Assembly: GCA_902583415.1 (NCBI GenBank)
Contig: CACHVW010000002.1
Span: 1 to 60,422, forward strand
Length of the DNA: 60,422 bases
Source of the DNA: an uncultured SAR116 cluster alpha proteobacterium
Lineage (GTDB): Bacteria > Pseudomonadota > Alphaproteobacteria > Puniceispirillales > Marisalimonadaceae
Direction: 5' to 3'
Shown: piece by piece, positions 6,734-16,899 of the stretch
Numbering within the stretch: the first letter of the stretch is position 1
How the letters are laid out: each line of letters begins with the position of its first letter
Notes under the pieces: model-generated
Told to the model about the DNA's origin: nothing
The model's database searches: none
The model's input: the letters and a program-made list of their open reading frames with translations, nothing else
Made by a program: the position numbers and the translations under genes

Positions 6734-7765
6734 CTAATTATTCCAGCCTAATAAATTTTGTTTAACTATTTCATTTAAAAATTTAATTGAATATTCGTTA
6801 TCATTTAAACAAGGAATATATTGAAAAGTTTTTCCACCATTCTCAAAAAATAATTCTTTTGCCTCAACATTTAGTTCTTCAAGTGTTTCCAGACAATCAG
6901 AGATGAAACCTGGTGCAATCAAAGCTATATTTTTAGAACCTTGTTTAGCTAATTCTATAATTGTTTCATCAGTATAGGGTTGAAGCCATTGTTCAGGGCC
7001 GAATCTAGATTGAAAAGTAACTAAAACTTTATTTTGTGGCCATTTTAATTCTTCTTTAAGTAATCTGGCAGTTTTAATACAATGACAATGATACGGATCA
7101 CCAGCCATGAAATATCTCTTGGGTATACCATGGAAAGATATAACTAACTTGTCTATTTTATCTCTATCTTTTAAATGTTTTTCAATAGTTAAAGCCAAAG
7201 CTTTTATGTAATTTTTATTATCAAACCAAGGAGATACTGTTCGGATATCTGGTTGCCATCTTTGTTTTAACAACCATTTAAAAACTTCATCTTTAACAGT
7301 TGCGGTAGTGCTAGCTGCATACTGAGGATAAAGTGGAACTAAAAGAATTTTTGAACAACCACTTTTTGTCATTTTATTTAAAATTGTGTCTATTCCTGGG
7401 TTTCCATATCTCATTGCATAGTCTATGAAAATATTAGGGTTGTTTTTAAAAGAATTTTGTATTTTGTTTGTTTGTTTAATTGTAAACCCTCTTAATGGTG
7501 ATCCATGGTTTTTTTCATCCCAAATTTTTTTGTAAGCTTTTCCAGATTTTGACGGCCTGAATGTAAGTATAGGTCCATTTAAAATTAACCACCATAAAGG
7601 TCGAAAAAGATCTACAACTCTCTTGTCCATAAGAAATTGTTTTAAATATTTTCTCATAGACCAATAATCAGTGCCATCAGGAGTTCCTAGATTAACAAGT
7701 AATACCCCAATCTTATTTTTATCTGGAAAAACTGGGTGATCATTAGGTTTTTTTATAATAGTCAA
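6734..7765 (-). CDS. hemH: Ferrochelatase
   Basis: Inserts ferrous iron into protoporphyrin IX, the last step of protohaem synthesis. The 343 residues match the family length. Visible motifs are the N-terminal VLLVNLGTPD, the catalytic histidine in ISFHGIP (His212) and the conserved acid in SDCLETLEE (Glu293). A Cys/His cluster, YHCHC (225-229), is noteworthy because some ferrochelatases bind a 2Fe-2S cluster through extra cysteines; whether this one does is unknown. It lies 20 bases downstream of hemA on the same strand, so the first and last haem-synthesis enzymes are probably co-transcribed. Confidence 0.96.
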   Translation of the reverse strand: MTIIKKPNDHPVFPDKNKIGVLLVNLGTPDGTDYWSMRKYLKQFLMDKRVVDLFRPLWWLILNGPILTFRPSKSGKAYKKIWDEKNHGSPLRGFTIKQTNKIQNSFKNNPNIFIDYAMRYGNPGIDTILNKMTKSGCSKILLVPLYPQYAASTTATVKDEVFKWLLKQRWQPDIRTVSPWFDNKNYIKALALTIEKHLKDRDKIDKLVISFHGIPKRYFMAGDPYHCHCIKTARLLKEELKWPQNKVLVTFQSRFGPEQWLQPYTDETIIELAKQGSKNIALIAPGFISDCLETLEELNVEAKELFFENGGKTFQYIPCLNDNEYSIKFLNEIVKQNLLGWNN

Positions 7766-7785
7766 TTTAATATCTTTTAAAATTA

Positions 7786-9006
7786 TTATGCAATATTTGA
7801 ATAAGTATATTTTTCAGTTTTTTTGAAAGCATATTTAAGTGCAATAGTTAAATCAGAAATCATTTTTTCTGTATGTAAAGGTCCTGGTGTAACTCTTAAT
7901 CTTTCTGTACCAACCGGAACAGTTGGATAATTAATTGGCTGTATGTAATGTTTAAACTCATTTAATAGAATATTACTAATTTCTTTACATCTTATAGGGT
8001 TATTTACCATTATTGGAACTATGTGACTCTTATTATCAATAAAATTTATGTTTTCTTTGGCCAGATATTTTTTGAGTAAAATTGTATTTTTTCTTTGCAA
8101 CTTTCTTTCTTTATCAGATTTTTTTAAATAAGAGATAGAAGTGTTTGCAGCCTTTAGAAGTGCAGGTGGTAATGCTGTTGTAAATATATATCCACTAGCA
8201 TAACTTCGTATAGCATCGCAGATTATGTTTGAAGATGCAATATACCCACCCATTGTTCCAAATGCTTTTCCTAATGTTCCTTGAATTATATCAATAGAAT
8301 TTTGTAATCCTAATTCTTCAGTTACACCTGATCCTTTTTTCCCATACATACCAACTGCGTGAACTTCATCTAAATAAGTTAATGCATTATATTTTTTTGC
8401 TATCTTCGATATTCCAGAGATATCTCCAAAATCACCATCCATAGAATAAATAGATTCAAATATAATAACTTTAGGTTTTTTTTCTGGATATTTTTTAATT
8501 AAGGCTTCTAAATGGTTTAAATCGTTATGTTTGAAAATTTCTTTTATGGCTTTTGATTTTTTTATACCTGAAATTATTGATGCATGATTTTTTTCGTCAG
8601 AAAAAACAACTACATTCCCTAATAAATTCAGAAGGGTACTTATTGTTGATTCATTTGCTACATACCCAGATGAAAATACTAATGCCTTTTCTTTCAAATG
8701 AAAATCAGCCAGCTCATTTTCTAATTCTACAATAGCATTACTATTTCCAGATATATTGCGTGTTCCGCCTGAACCTGTTCCCATCCTTTTAACTGAATTT
8801 ATCATTGAATTTATGACAAGTTTATTTTGACTCATTCCTAAATAATCATTTGAACACCAAACAATTATATCATTTTTTTTTGAGTCTGATATCCAAAAAG
8901 CATTGGGGTGCTTACCTACTTTTCTTTCAATCTCGTTGAAATGCCTGTATCTACCCTCGATTTTAAGTTTATTTAGGGATGATTTAAATATATCTGAATA
9001 ATTCAA
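7786..9006 (-). CDS. hemA: 5-aminolevulinate synthase
   Basis: Condenses glycine and succinyl-CoA to 5-aminolevulinate (C4 pathway), which in bacteria is typical of alphaproteobacteria. The 406-residue PLP enzyme shows NDYLGMS near 53-59, [12 protein letters not shown] (76-87), Asp213 and His216 in YLDEVHAVG, and the PLP lysine Lys247 in TLGKAFG. The start is TTG at 9006-9004, with a weak AGGT upstream; residues from MNYSDIF onward align with the family N-terminus. It is the first gene of a hemA-hemH pair and diverges from dksA across a 160-base gap. Confidence 0.96.
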   Translation of the reverse strand: MNYSDIFKSSLNKLKIEGRYRHFNEIERKVGKHPNAFWISDSKKNDIIVWCSNDYLGMSQNKLVINSMINSVKRMGTGSGGTRNISGNSNAIVELENELADFHLKEKALVFSSGYVANESTISTLLNLLGNVVVFSDEKNHASIISGIKKSKAIKEIFKHNDLNHLEALIKKYPEKKPKVIIFESIYSMDGDFGDISGISKIAKKYNALTYLDEVHAVGMYGKKGSGVTEELGLQNSIDIIQGTLGKAFGTMGGYIASSNIICDAIRSYASGYIFTTALPPALLKAANTSISYLKKSDKERKLQRKNTILLKKYLAKENINFIDNKSHIVPIMVNNPIRCKEISNILLNEFKHYIQPINYPTVPVGTERLRVTPGPLHTEKMISDLTIALKYAFKKTEKYTYSNIA

Positions 9007-9166
9007 TGATTTACCTACTAATTGATATTACTTAAATAATACTATATCTGAAATTTTCAACTTATTATTTATCAAATTTTAGTACAGATTTTCAGCAAAA
9101 AATTAAATTTTTATTTTCGTGCTTGAACTTTTTTAAAGTTTTTATATAAAAGTGATTATTTAAATT

Positions 9167-9676
9167 TTGGAAAGTATAAAGGTGAATTCGTCTAAAAAAA
9201 AACTAGATGTAAAAGTAGAAAATTTTGAAAGCGGTGCTGATAGAGGTGGTTTGCTGGGAAATAGAATAATTCTTCCAGAAGATTATGTGCCGTCTGTAGA
9301 TGAAGAGTTTATGAATGACAACCAGCTAGAGTATTTTAGGCAAAAACTACTAAATTGGAAATTAGAATTACTTGAAGAAGCAACTGATACTAAAGGCTCC
9401 TTATCAGCTGAAGGTTTGCAAAGACCTGACATAGCAGATAGGGCTCAGGTAGAATCAGACGCATCTATTCAGCTACGAACTAGAGACAGAGAAAGAAAAC
9501 TTATTAGCAAAATCGACGCGGCATTAAGAAGAATAGATTTAAAAACATACGGATATTGTGAAGAAACAGGTGAGCCGATTGGATTAGGTCGTTTGAAAGC
9601 AAGGCCAATTGCATCGCTAAGTGTTGATGCACAGGAACGTCATGAAAAGATGGAAAAAATCCATAAGGACGAATAA
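9167..9676 (+). CDS. dksA: DksA/TraR family RNA polymerase-binding regulator
   Basis: Binds the RNA polymerase secondary channel and, with ppGpp, adjusts rRNA and amino-acid promoters. The protein has the coiled-coil region (EYFRQKLLNWKLELLEEA and following) with acidic tip residues, then the C-terminal globule YGYCEETGEPIG..RLKARPIA. Only one of the four zinc cysteines of E. coli DksA remains, as is common in alphaproteobacterial members. TTG at 9167 is the longest start; GTG at 9182, preceded by GGAAAG, is an equally good or better start and would remove five residues. The first 35 residues are poorly conserved. Confidence 0.9.
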   Translation: MESIKVNSSKKKLDVKVENFESGADRGGLLGNRIILPEDYVPSVDEEFMNDNQLEYFRQKLLNWKLELLEEATDTKGSLSAEGLQRPDIADRAQVESDASIQLRTRDRERKLISKIDAALRRIDLKTYGYCEETGEPIGLGRLKARPIASLSVDAQERHEKMEKIHKDE

Positions 9677-9707
9677 TTTCTTATAAATTTAGACTTTAAT
9701 AACATAA

Positions 9708-9722
9708 GAACAAAATAAGAAC
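9708..9722 (+). promoter_or_regulatory. LexA (SOS) box upstream of recA
   Basis: GAAC AAAATAA GAAC is exactly the alphaproteobacterial LexA consensus GAAC-N7-GAAC (the other strand reads GTTC-N7-GTTC). It lies five bases before the -35 hexamer of the recA promoter, where bound LexA would block RNA polymerase. A further GAAC at 9737-9740 has the wrong spacing to belong. Confidence 0.85.
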
Positions 9723-9727
9723 ATTTG

Positions 9728-9756
9728 TTGACAAAAGAACAAAAGGTGAATATTGT
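9728..9756 (+). promoter_or_regulatory. recA promoter
   Basis: TTGACA (9728-9733), 17 bases, TATTGT (9751-9756). This is a near-consensus sigma70-type promoter about 60 bases before the recA ATG and next to the SOS box. Motif match only. Confidence 0.7.
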
Positions 9757-9814
9757 AATATAATATTTTATTAGTTGAAAGAATTGTAATCGTATGTCAG
9801 TAAGGAGATAGAGA

Positions 9815-10885
9815 ATGAGTGCTGAGGTTATTGAAATGTCAAATCAAGATAAAGATAGAAACATAGCTTTAGAGTCTGCAATAGGACAGATAGAAAAAGC
9901 TTTTGGTAAAGGTTCTGTTATGAAATTAGGCACATCTGGAGAAAATTTAGATGTGCAAGCTATATCTACCGGTTCACTAGGTCTAGATATAGCCCTTGGA
10001 ATAGGTGGTTTACCTAAAGGAAGAATTGTAGAAATTTATGGACCTGAAAGTTCAGGTAAAACAACGCTAGCATTGCATGTTGTAGCAGAAGCCCAAAAAA
10101 CAGGAGGGACTTGTGCATTTGTTGATGCAGAACATGCTCTTGATCCAGTATATGCAAAAAAATTAGGAGTAAATATTGATGATCTATTAATTTCTCAACC
10201 TGATGCAGGAGAACAGGCTTTGGAAATCGCTGATACATTAGTTAGATCAGGAGCTATATCTGTTTTAGTAGTTGATTCTGTAGCAGCATTAGTTCCTAGA
10301 GCTGAACTAGAAGGGGACATGGGTGATAGTCATATGGGACTACAGGCTAGATTGATGAGCCAAGCGTTAAGGAAATTAACATCATCAATATCTAAGTCTA
10401 ATTGTTTAGTAATATTTATTAATCAGATTAGACAAAAAATAGGAATTATGTTTGGTAACCCTGAAACAACTTCAGGTGGAAATGCTCTTAAATTTTATGC
10501 ATCTGTTAGATTGGATATAAGAAGAATAGGAGCAATTAAAGACAAAGATGATATAATAGGTAATCAAACCAGAGTTAAAGTTGTAAAAAATAAGGTTGCA
10601 CCTCCATTTAGAACAGTTGAGTTTGATATTATGTATGGTGAAGGTATTTCTAAAAATGGTGAGATAGTTGATCTAGGAGTATCTGCAGACATAATTGAGA
10701 AATCTGGGTCATGGTTTTCATATAATGATCAAAGGATAGGTCAAGGCAGAGAAAATGTTAAAAACTTTCTCAATGAAAATTCTGAGATCGCTACAGAAAT
10801 AGAGGATAAAATTAAAGGAAATACAGTTCTAGTTGAAGAAATTCTAATGAATCCAGAACAACAAATTCCTGAAGAAGAAAAATAA
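9815..10885 (+). CDS. recA: Recombinase A
   Basis: DNA strand-exchange protein and co-protease for LexA in the SOS response. The 356 residues include Walker A GPESSGKT (76-83), the Walker B-type [12 protein letters not shown], loop L1 ([18 protein letters not shown]), loop L2 ([19 protein letters not shown]) and an acidic C-terminal tail. AAGGAG precedes the ATG by seven bases. Expression should be LexA-regulated through the upstream GAAC-N7-GAAC box. It is followed after 70 bases by alaS on the same strand, a neighbourhood common in alphaproteobacteria. Confidence 0.98.
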   Translation: MSAEVIEMSNQDKDRNIALESAIGQIEKAFGKGSVMKLGTSGENLDVQAISTGSLGLDIALGIGGLPKGRIVEIYGPESSGKTTLALHVVAEAQKTGGTCAFVDAEHALDPVYAKKLGVNIDDLLISQPDAGEQALEIADTLVRSGAISVLVVDSVAALVPRAELEGDMGDSHMGLQARLMSQALRKLTSSISKSNCLVIFINQIRQKIGIMFGNPETTSGGNALKFYASVRLDIRRIGAIKDKDDIIGNQTRVKVVKNKVAPPFRTVEFDIMYGEGISKNGEIVDLGVSADIIEKSGSWFSYNDQRIGQGRENVKNFLNENSEIATEIEDKIKGNTVLVEEILMNPEQQIPEEEK

Positions 10886-10955
10886 TTTTATTGAAGTTTT
10901 GTGTTTTGTTAAATTGATGTTATCAAGAGGTGTAGATAATAAGCTAGTTTAACAC

Positions 10956-13628
10956 ATGAATAAAACTAAAAATTCAGTAAATGAAATTCGTTCTAAGTTC
11001 ATAAATTATTTTAATAAGAATAATCATGAAGTTATAACATCAAGTAATCTTGTGCCAAACAATGATCCCACTCTGCTGTTTACAAATGCAGGTATGGTTC
11101 AATTTAAAAATGTTTTTACTGGATTAGAAATAAGAGACTACAACAGAGCTGTAAGCTCACAAAAGTGTCTTCGTGCTGGTGGAAAACATAATGATCTTGA
11201 AAATGTAGGTAGAACAGCTAGGCATCATACATTTTTTGAAATGTTAGGTAATTTTTCATTTGGAGATTATTTCAAAGAAAAAGCGATATATCAAGCTTGG
11301 GAATTGTTAACAAAAGAATATGAACTCCCAAAAGAAAAGTTACTAGTTACAATTTTTCATGATGATAAAGAGGCTGAAAATTTATGGAAAAAAATTTCTG
11401 GATTAAGTGATGAAAAAATAATCAAAATTAGTACCAGTGATAATTTTTGGAGTATGGGCGACACAGGTCCATGTGGTCCTTGCTCTGAAATATTTTACGA
11501 TCATGGTCCTTTAATTGAAGGAGGACCTCCAGGTTCTAAAAATGAAGATGGTGATAGATTTATTGAAATTTGGAATTTAGTGTTTATGCAATTTGAACAA
11601 ATTTCAAAAAATGAAAGAGTTAATCTACCTAAGCCAAGTATTGATACAGGAATGGGTTTAGAAAGAATATCAGCCGTTCTGCAAAACACTCATAATAATT
11701 ATGAGACAGACATGATGAAAAATCTAGTTGAGGCTTCTTCATTAGTAACAGGTGTAGACAAAACAAAAGATAATATCGTATCTCATAGAGTAGTAGCGGA
11801 TCATTTAAGATCAATTTCTTTTTTAATTGCTGAGGGAGTTTTACCTAGCAATGAAGGTCGAGGATATGTATTAAGAAGAATAATGAGAAGAGCAATGCGC
11901 CACACACATCTTTTAGGCGCCAGTGATCCTGTTATATTCAAGTTAGTTCAATCCTTAATTGAACAAATGGGTGTTGCTTTTCCAGAATTAATTACTCAAA
12001 AATCAACTATAGAAAACACAATAAAGGATGAAGAAATTAAATTTAAAGATACCCTTGATAGGGGTATGAGTTTATTAATGAATGAAATAGACGAGAAAGT
12101 TTCTCCAGGTGTACTTTCAGGTCAAAAAGCTTTTGAATTATATGACACCTACGGCTTTCCATTAGATTTGACAGAAGATGTATTAAAATCATATGGGTGG
12201 AAGGTTGATCACCATGGTTTTGAAAAATCTATGAATGAACAAAAAATTAAAGCAAGACAGGCTTGGTCAGGTTCAGGTGATGATGCTTATAATCAAGATA
12301 TTTTAAAATTATTATTAGATTTACCACCTACTAGTTTTAGAGGATATGATGAGTATACTTTTGAAACTAAAATTGATCTAATTATAAAAAATAATAAAGT
12401 TTTAGATAACGTTTTAGCAAATGAAAAAGTTGAAATTATATGCAATGAGACAATTTTTTATGCTGAATCTGGTGGTCAGATATCTGATAAAGGGTTTATC
12501 GTAGGAAAAAATTTTAAGGCTAATATTTTAAATTCTAAAAAAATTTCTATTGGAAACAGTAAAATTATATTTGTTTCAACAATAGAAATTGTATCAGGAA
12601 AAATCACAGTTGGTGATATAATCAAACAAGTAATAGATTTAGGTTTCAGAAAACAAATATGCTCACATCATTCAGCAACTCATCTTCTTCATGAAGCATT
12701 AAGACAAAAATTAGGTTTGCATGTCGCTCAAAAAGGTTCATTGGTTACTAATGAAAAACTAAGATTTGATTTTAGTCATCAAAAACCAATTTCTTCAGAA
12801 TTAATTAAAGAAATTGAAGATGAAGTAAATAATAGAATATTTTATAACGATAAAGTTACCACTAAAGTTATGTCTCCTGATAAGGCTATTGAAAAAGGAG
12901 CTATAGCTCTATTTGGAGAAAAATATGGAGATGAAGTCAGAGTAGTATCAATTGGAAAAAGTATAGATAATGAAAGAGAGGCTTGGTCAGTTGAATTATG
13001 TGGAGGCACACACGTAAAAAACACCTCTGAAATTTCAACCTTTAAAATATTATCAGAGACTGGTGTTTCATCTGGAGTTCGTAGAATTGAAGCTTTAACA
13101 AATATGGCTGCAATAAACTATTATAATAACGAGATAGATAAAATTAGATATATAACTTCTTCTCTAAAAACAAATAGTACTCAAGTAACAAAAAAAATTG
13201 AGCAATTAGTCTCAGAAAATCAAAAAATGAACAAAGAATTAAAACTTCTTAAAAATAAATCACATCTTAATTATGATAATAATTCAACTAAAGAAACAAT
13301 AAATGGAATAGTATTTGAGTATAAAATATATGATGATTTAGTAGTTAAAGAATTAAAGCCTAACGCCGAAAATTTTATCAAAATCAATAATTCTAATATT
13401 GTTTGTTTAATTAGTAAAATTGATAATAAAGCTTCTATAGTAGTTGCTGTAGATAAATCACTCACTTCTAAATTTAGTGCAGTAGAAATGGTAAATGAAG
13501 TTTCAGCAATTTTAGGGGGTAAAGGAGGTGGTGGAAGACCGGATATGGCTCAATCTGGAGGATCAGATCCAAAAAATAGTCAACAAGCTATAAATAAGAT
13601 TAAAGATTACATTAAACTTAAAATTTAG
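10956..13628 (+). CDS. alaS: Alanyl-tRNA synthetase
   Basis: Attaches alanine to tRNA-Ala; class II synthetase of 890 residues, the usual length. Order: catalytic domain (VSSQKCLRAGGKHNDLENVG, then GRTARHHTFFEMLGNFSFGDYF), tRNA-recognition domain, editing domain with the zinc-type histidine motifs SHHSATHLLHEAL and ELCGGTHV, and a C-terminal C-Ala domain with the glycine-rich GGKGGGGRPDMAQ. All key motifs are intact. It sits between recA and an aminotransferase that starts eight bases after its stop, so the latter two are probably one transcript. Confidence 0.98.
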   Translation: MNKTKNSVNEIRSKFINYFNKNNHEVITSSNLVPNNDPTLLFTNAGMVQFKNVFTGLEIRDYNRAVSSQKCLRAGGKHNDLENVGRTARHHTFFEMLGNFSFGDYFKEKAIYQAWELLTKEYELPKEKLLVTIFHDDKEAENLWKKISGLSDEKIIKISTSDNFWSMGDTGPCGPCSEIFYDHGPLIEGGPPGSKNEDGDRFIEIWNLVFMQFEQISKNERVNLPKPSIDTGMGLERISAVLQNTHNNYETDMMKNLVEASSLVTGVDKTKDNIVSHRVVADHLRSISFLIAEGVLPSNEGRGYVLRRIMRRAMRHTHLLGASDPVIFKLVQSLIEQMGVAFPELITQKSTIENTIKDEEIKFKDTLDRGMSLLMNEIDEKVSPGVLSGQKAFELYDTYGFPLDLTEDVLKSYGWKVDHHGFEKSMNEQKIKARQAWSGSGDDAYNQDILKLLLDLPPTSFRGYDEYTFETKIDLIIKNNKVLDNVLANEKVEIICNETIFYAESGGQISDKGFIVGKNFKANILNSKKISIGNSKIIFVSTIEIVSGKITVGDIIKQVIDLGFRKQICSHHSATHLLHEALRQKLGLHVAQKGSLVTNEKLRFDFSHQKPISSELIKEIEDEVNNRIFYNDKVTTKVMSPDKAIEKGAIALFGEKYGDEVRVVSIGKSIDNEREAWSVELCGGTHVKNTSEISTFKILSETGVSSGVRRIEALTNMAAINYYNNEIDKIRYITSSLKTNSTQVTKKIEQLVSENQKMNKELKLLKNKSHLNYDNNSTKETINGIVFEYKIYDDLVVKELKPNAENFIKINNSNIVCLISKIDNKASIVVAVDKSLTSKFSAVEMVNEVSAILGGKGGGGRPDMAQSGGSDPKNSQQAINKIKDYIKLKI

Positions 13629-13636
13629 AGAATATA

Positions 13637-14806
13637 TTGTTAGATAATTTAAACGAAGAAATAATTTCCTTTAAAGAAACTGCAATTATGCAAATTGCAA
13701 ATTTTGGAAGAAAATATCAATTGGAGAGTGGAAACTATATTTATCCTGCTTGGTTTGGGGAAGGTGATACATCTACAAGTAATTTAATTAACAACAAAAC
13801 TATTGAAGCTTTAAACCAAGGAAAAACATTTTATACATATCAAAACGGTATACCTAAATTACGATCAGAAGTCTCAAAATATATGAATGAAGTTTTTAAT
13901 ATTAATACTAAGCCTGAACATCATAGTGTTGTCACTGGTGGAATGATGGGACTTAGGTTGATTTGTGATTTAATTATCAGTGATGGCGATGAAGTTGTAA
14001 TGGTTGGTCCTGTATGGCCTAACATAAGATCATCAGTTTTATTAAAAAAAGGTAATATAAAAGAAATTTCACTGAGATTAAAAGATAGTAACTGGATATT
14101 AGATTTTGAAGAACTATTGAACACAATTACGCATAAAACAAAAATGGTTTTTGTTAATAGCCCTGGAAATCCAACAGGATGGGTGATGTCAAAAAAACAG
14201 CAAGAAATCCTATTAAATCATGCTAGAGAAATGGATTGTTGGTTAATTTCTGATGAGGTTTATCATCAAATAATGTTTAACGAAGATGTATCACCAAGTT
14301 TTCTTCAATTATCTAAGCCAACAGATAAATTAATAGTCATCAACTCAGCTTCAAAGAGCTTCAATATGACAGGATGGAGAATAGGTTGGATAACACATCC
14401 TGAAGAGTTAGGGCCTCACATAGCTAAATTAGTCCAAATAACAACAACTGGTGTTCCAGAGTTTCTTCAAAATGGTCTAATTTCAGCATTGCAAAACTAT
14501 AAACTTCTTACCAAAGAAGTGCGTCAAAATTTAAAAAAATCTAGAGATATAATGTTTCAAAGATTAGTTGAATGGAAGCGAGTTGAGTGCAGTGTTCCAG
14601 AAGCTGCATTTTATGCTTTTTTTAAAGTAAAGGATGTAAAAGATTCTTTAGAATTTGCAAAAAAATTAATCATTGATACTAATGTTGGGGTAGCACCAGG
14701 AATTGCATTTGGAGAGTCAGGCGAAGGTCATTTAAGAATATGTTTTGCAGCTCAACAAAGCTTCATAAATGAAATTATGGATAGATTAGAGCCAGCCTTG
14801 AATTAA
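13637..14806 (+). CDS. Class I/II PLP-dependent aminotransferase
   Basis: A 389-residue fold-type I aminotransferase. Visible landmarks are the substrate-loop tyrosine in YTYQNGIPKLR, NSPGNPTGWVMS (Asn of the cofactor pocket), SDEVYHQI (Asp), the PLP lysine in NSASKSFNMTGWRIGW, and the C-terminal arginine in GHLRICFA that binds the substrate carboxylate. The family includes aspartate, alanine and aromatic aminotransferases, so the amino-acid substrate is not assigned. It starts with TTG eight bases after alaS and is convergent with the next gene. Two further aminotransferases in the window are only distantly similar. Confidence 0.88.
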   Translation: MLDNLNEEIISFKETAIMQIANFGRKYQLESGNYIYPAWFGEGDTSTSNLINNKTIEALNQGKTFYTYQNGIPKLRSEVSKYMNEVFNINTKPEHHSVVTGGMMGLRLICDLIISDGDEVVMVGPVWPNIRSSVLLKKGNIKEISLRLKDSNWILDFEELLNTITHKTKMVFVNSPGNPTGWVMSKKQQEILLNHAREMDCWLISDEVYHQIMFNEDVSPSFLQLSKPTDKLIVINSASKSFNMTGWRIGWITHPEELGPHIAKLVQITTTGVPEFLQNGLISALQNYKLLTKEVRQNLKKSRDIMFQRLVEWKRVECSVPEAAFYAFFKVKDVKDSLEFAKKLIIDTNVGVAPGIAFGESGEGHLRICFAAQQSFINEIMDRLEPALN

Positions 14807-14820
14807 AATCACCAAGGCTG
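14793..14820. terminator. Possible bidirectional hairpin between convergent genes
   Basis: CAGCCTTG and CAAGGCTG pair over eight bases around a 12-base loop that includes both stop codons. There is no clear T-run on either side, so termination is uncertain. Confidence 0.35.
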
Positions 14821-16173
14821 AATAGCATTTTTAAGTGCTTTATAACCTTCAATAAATCCAGGTCTATTACTACCGTATATTCCATCAAATATATTTAAAA
14901 CATTATCCAACCAATTTTTAAGTTCAATGTTATTAGGATTAGCATCTAAGTATGCGTCTCTGATTAAAACAAAATGAATTCTTGGGTCGTAAGGTTTTTT
15001 TGTCCCACCCATGGTTTCGTCACCATCAAGAAGTCTTAAAAGCATAGCATCAGCTGAACCTAGTGTTTGTTCATGAATAGGTGGTCCAGACATTCTATGC
15101 ATAACTGAAGTCATATCTCTGCCGTTACCAGTTATGTAACCCATAGACTTCCATGCCGTATCTATATCAATATCACTCTTAACATAACTAAGAATTTTTT
15201 TGCCAAAATCTCTTAATGGGTCAGATATATCAGCAAGTAAATCAGTCAATCTATCTCCGTCCAAATCAGTTGCTAAAACTATACATTCTTGTTTGTTAAT
15301 TATATCCCATACTAATAGTCCATAATTAGTATCAGAAATATGTTGTTCAATTCTTCCAGACCAATTTTCCATGCCATCCTTAAAGTCTTTAGGTAAAAGA
15401 GAAATTATCTTATCAATGTTTGTTTTATGTTCTTCGTAAGCATTTACAGCCCATTTTCGACCAACAGTGAATTTTGTACCTTCAAGAAGCCAAATTAATA
15501 TGCCCGCATTAATTCCATCTTCCATTGCTTGTGTTGGTTTAAAAGCAACTCTACCTAATTTACCTGTATCATTAATCATCTTTAAAAATAGTCGACAAGC
15601 ATAAGCCATTTGAATTCCAGGAGTATTCATTTCAGTATGCACAATACCAGTTTTTTCATTAACACTAAATTTAGATTTATCTTGTGAGTAGGGCAAACAT
15701 GGCATACATCTTACAACTGTGATTGGACCGTATGGACGAACGTTACAAAATACCCCTGCTTGTGTTCTTAAAGGAGCATTTCCAGACTTACCCATTACAA
15801 CAACTTTATTTCCAGACCCATTATTAACATATGCATCACCAGCAGTTGACCATTTTATAGATGTGTTTTGCATATTGCCAAACCAGCTTAATGCTTCAAG
15901 CCTTGTGTCATGTCGCATTTGTGACCACATTGGAACTGCATAAAATGGAAGATTTAAGATATCAGCGGCTGCTATAGTTCCTAATAATGCGTAAGCATCT
16001 GTCAATGAATGGCATACAGGATTTATAATTTCGTCATGTTTTCCACCTTTCCAAACAATTGCATTTGGATATCCATTCGGCCTTACCGCGGTCTTTTGGT
16101 AAAGTTGCCCAATAACAGTTTCTAAGTCACCACTTTCAGATTCAGTAACAGCTATTTTCATTAAATCTAACAT
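14809..16173 (-). CDS. Unrecognised 454-residue conserved-looking protein
   Basis: I do not recognise this protein. It is soluble, without signal peptide or transmembrane segment, and has normal composition for a globular enzyme. Striking segments include KHDEIINPVCHSLTDAYALL (near 45-65), a cysteine-rich FCNVRPYGPITVVRCMPCLP (about 140-160), ATDLDGDRLTDLLADISDP and GNGRDMTSVMHRMSGPPIHE. Several Cys, His and Asp clusters could bind metal, but none matches a motif I can name. AAGGA precedes the ATG. It is convergent with the aminotransferase and followed upstream by the LOG gene on the same strand. Confidence 0.75.
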   Translation of the reverse strand: MLDLMKIAVTESESGDLETVIGQLYQKTAVRPNGYPNAIVWKGGKHDEIINPVCHSLTDAYALLGTIAAADILNLPFYAVPMWSQMRHDTRLEALSWFGNMQNTSIKWSTAGDAYVNNGSGNKVVVMGKSGNAPLRTQAGVFCNVRPYGPITVVRCMPCLPYSQDKSKFSVNEKTGIVHTEMNTPGIQMAYACRLFLKMINDTGKLGRVAFKPTQAMEDGINAGILIWLLEGTKFTVGRKWAVNAYEEHKTNIDKIISLLPKDFKDGMENWSGRIEQHISDTNYGLLVWDIINKQECIVLATDLDGDRLTDLLADISDPLRDFGKKILSYVKSDIDIDTAWKSMGYITGNGRDMTSVMHRMSGPPIHEQTLGSADAMLLRLLDGDETMGGTKKPYDPRIHFVLIRDAYLDANPNNIELKNWLDNVLNIFDGIYGSNRPGFIEGYKALKNAIQPW

Positions 16174-16245
16174 TTTATGTCCTTATTTTTCTAAGAAAAT
16201 TTTTGGTTAAAGGTATATCTATACATACATAAATAAATACAATAT

Positions 16246-16806
16246 TTAAATATTTTTTAGAAATAATTTTAAAGAATTTTTGTTTCTCAATTCTTCAAAA
16301 TAATTCAAATTATACGATCCCATATATTCTTCTCTAATTAAATGATTAATCAAATAAATAAGAGGATCCCAAAAATTATTGAAATTAATAATACCAATTT
16401 TTTTATTAACAATTTGACTTAATTGGCACCAAGTTAAAACCTCGAAACATTCATCAAGTGTTCCTACACCGCCTGGTAAGATCAAGAAAGCATCAGATTT
16501 TTCATACATCATTTGTTTTCTTTGGTGCATATTCTCTGTAATTATTAAGTTAGTATTATATTTATTTGAATGTGTTGTCTCTTGTATATCTTTTGTAATT
16601 AAAAAATTAGGTATTATACCTGTTGTTTCTGCTCCATAGTTAATTGCTGTTTTTGATACCGATCCCATTATACCATTTTCACCACCACCAAAAACAATAT
16701 CAAAATTATTTTCTGCGATAATTTGACCAACATTTTTAGCAGATATTATGTTATCACTATTTTTGCCTGATTTAGAACCGCCAAATACACATATTTTTTT
16801 TTTCAA
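16246..16806 (-). CDS. LOG family protein (lysine decarboxylase-like Rossmann fold)
   Basis: Shows the two LOG-family signatures: GGSKSGKN near the N-terminus and PGGVGTLDECFEVLTW, the PGGxGTxxE motif, with GGGENGIMG between. Characterised members hydrolyse nucleoside 5'-monophosphates to the base and ribose 5-phosphate; plant-type members release cytokinins. The bacterial substrate is not settled here. The start is placed at TTG 16806, five bases after GAGG; a TTG at 16821 is in frame but lies before that site. It is divergent from the LysM gene across a short AT-rich gap. Confidence 0.85.
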   Translation of the reverse strand: MKKKICVFGGSKSGKNSDNIISAKNVGQIIAENNFDIVFGGGENGIMGSVSKTAINYGAETTGIIPNFLITKDIQETTHSNKYNTNLIITENMHQRKQMMYEKSDAFLILPGGVGTLDECFEVLTWCQLSQIVNKKIGIINFNNFWDPLIYLINHLIREEYMGSYNLNYFEELRNKNSLKLFLKNI

Positions 16807-16899
16807 AACTACCTCGTACAAATAACAAACTTAAAATATTTATATATTATTCTAATTATTTATCTTAAAATAAAATATCTGTTTTTTTCAAGGTTTTCT

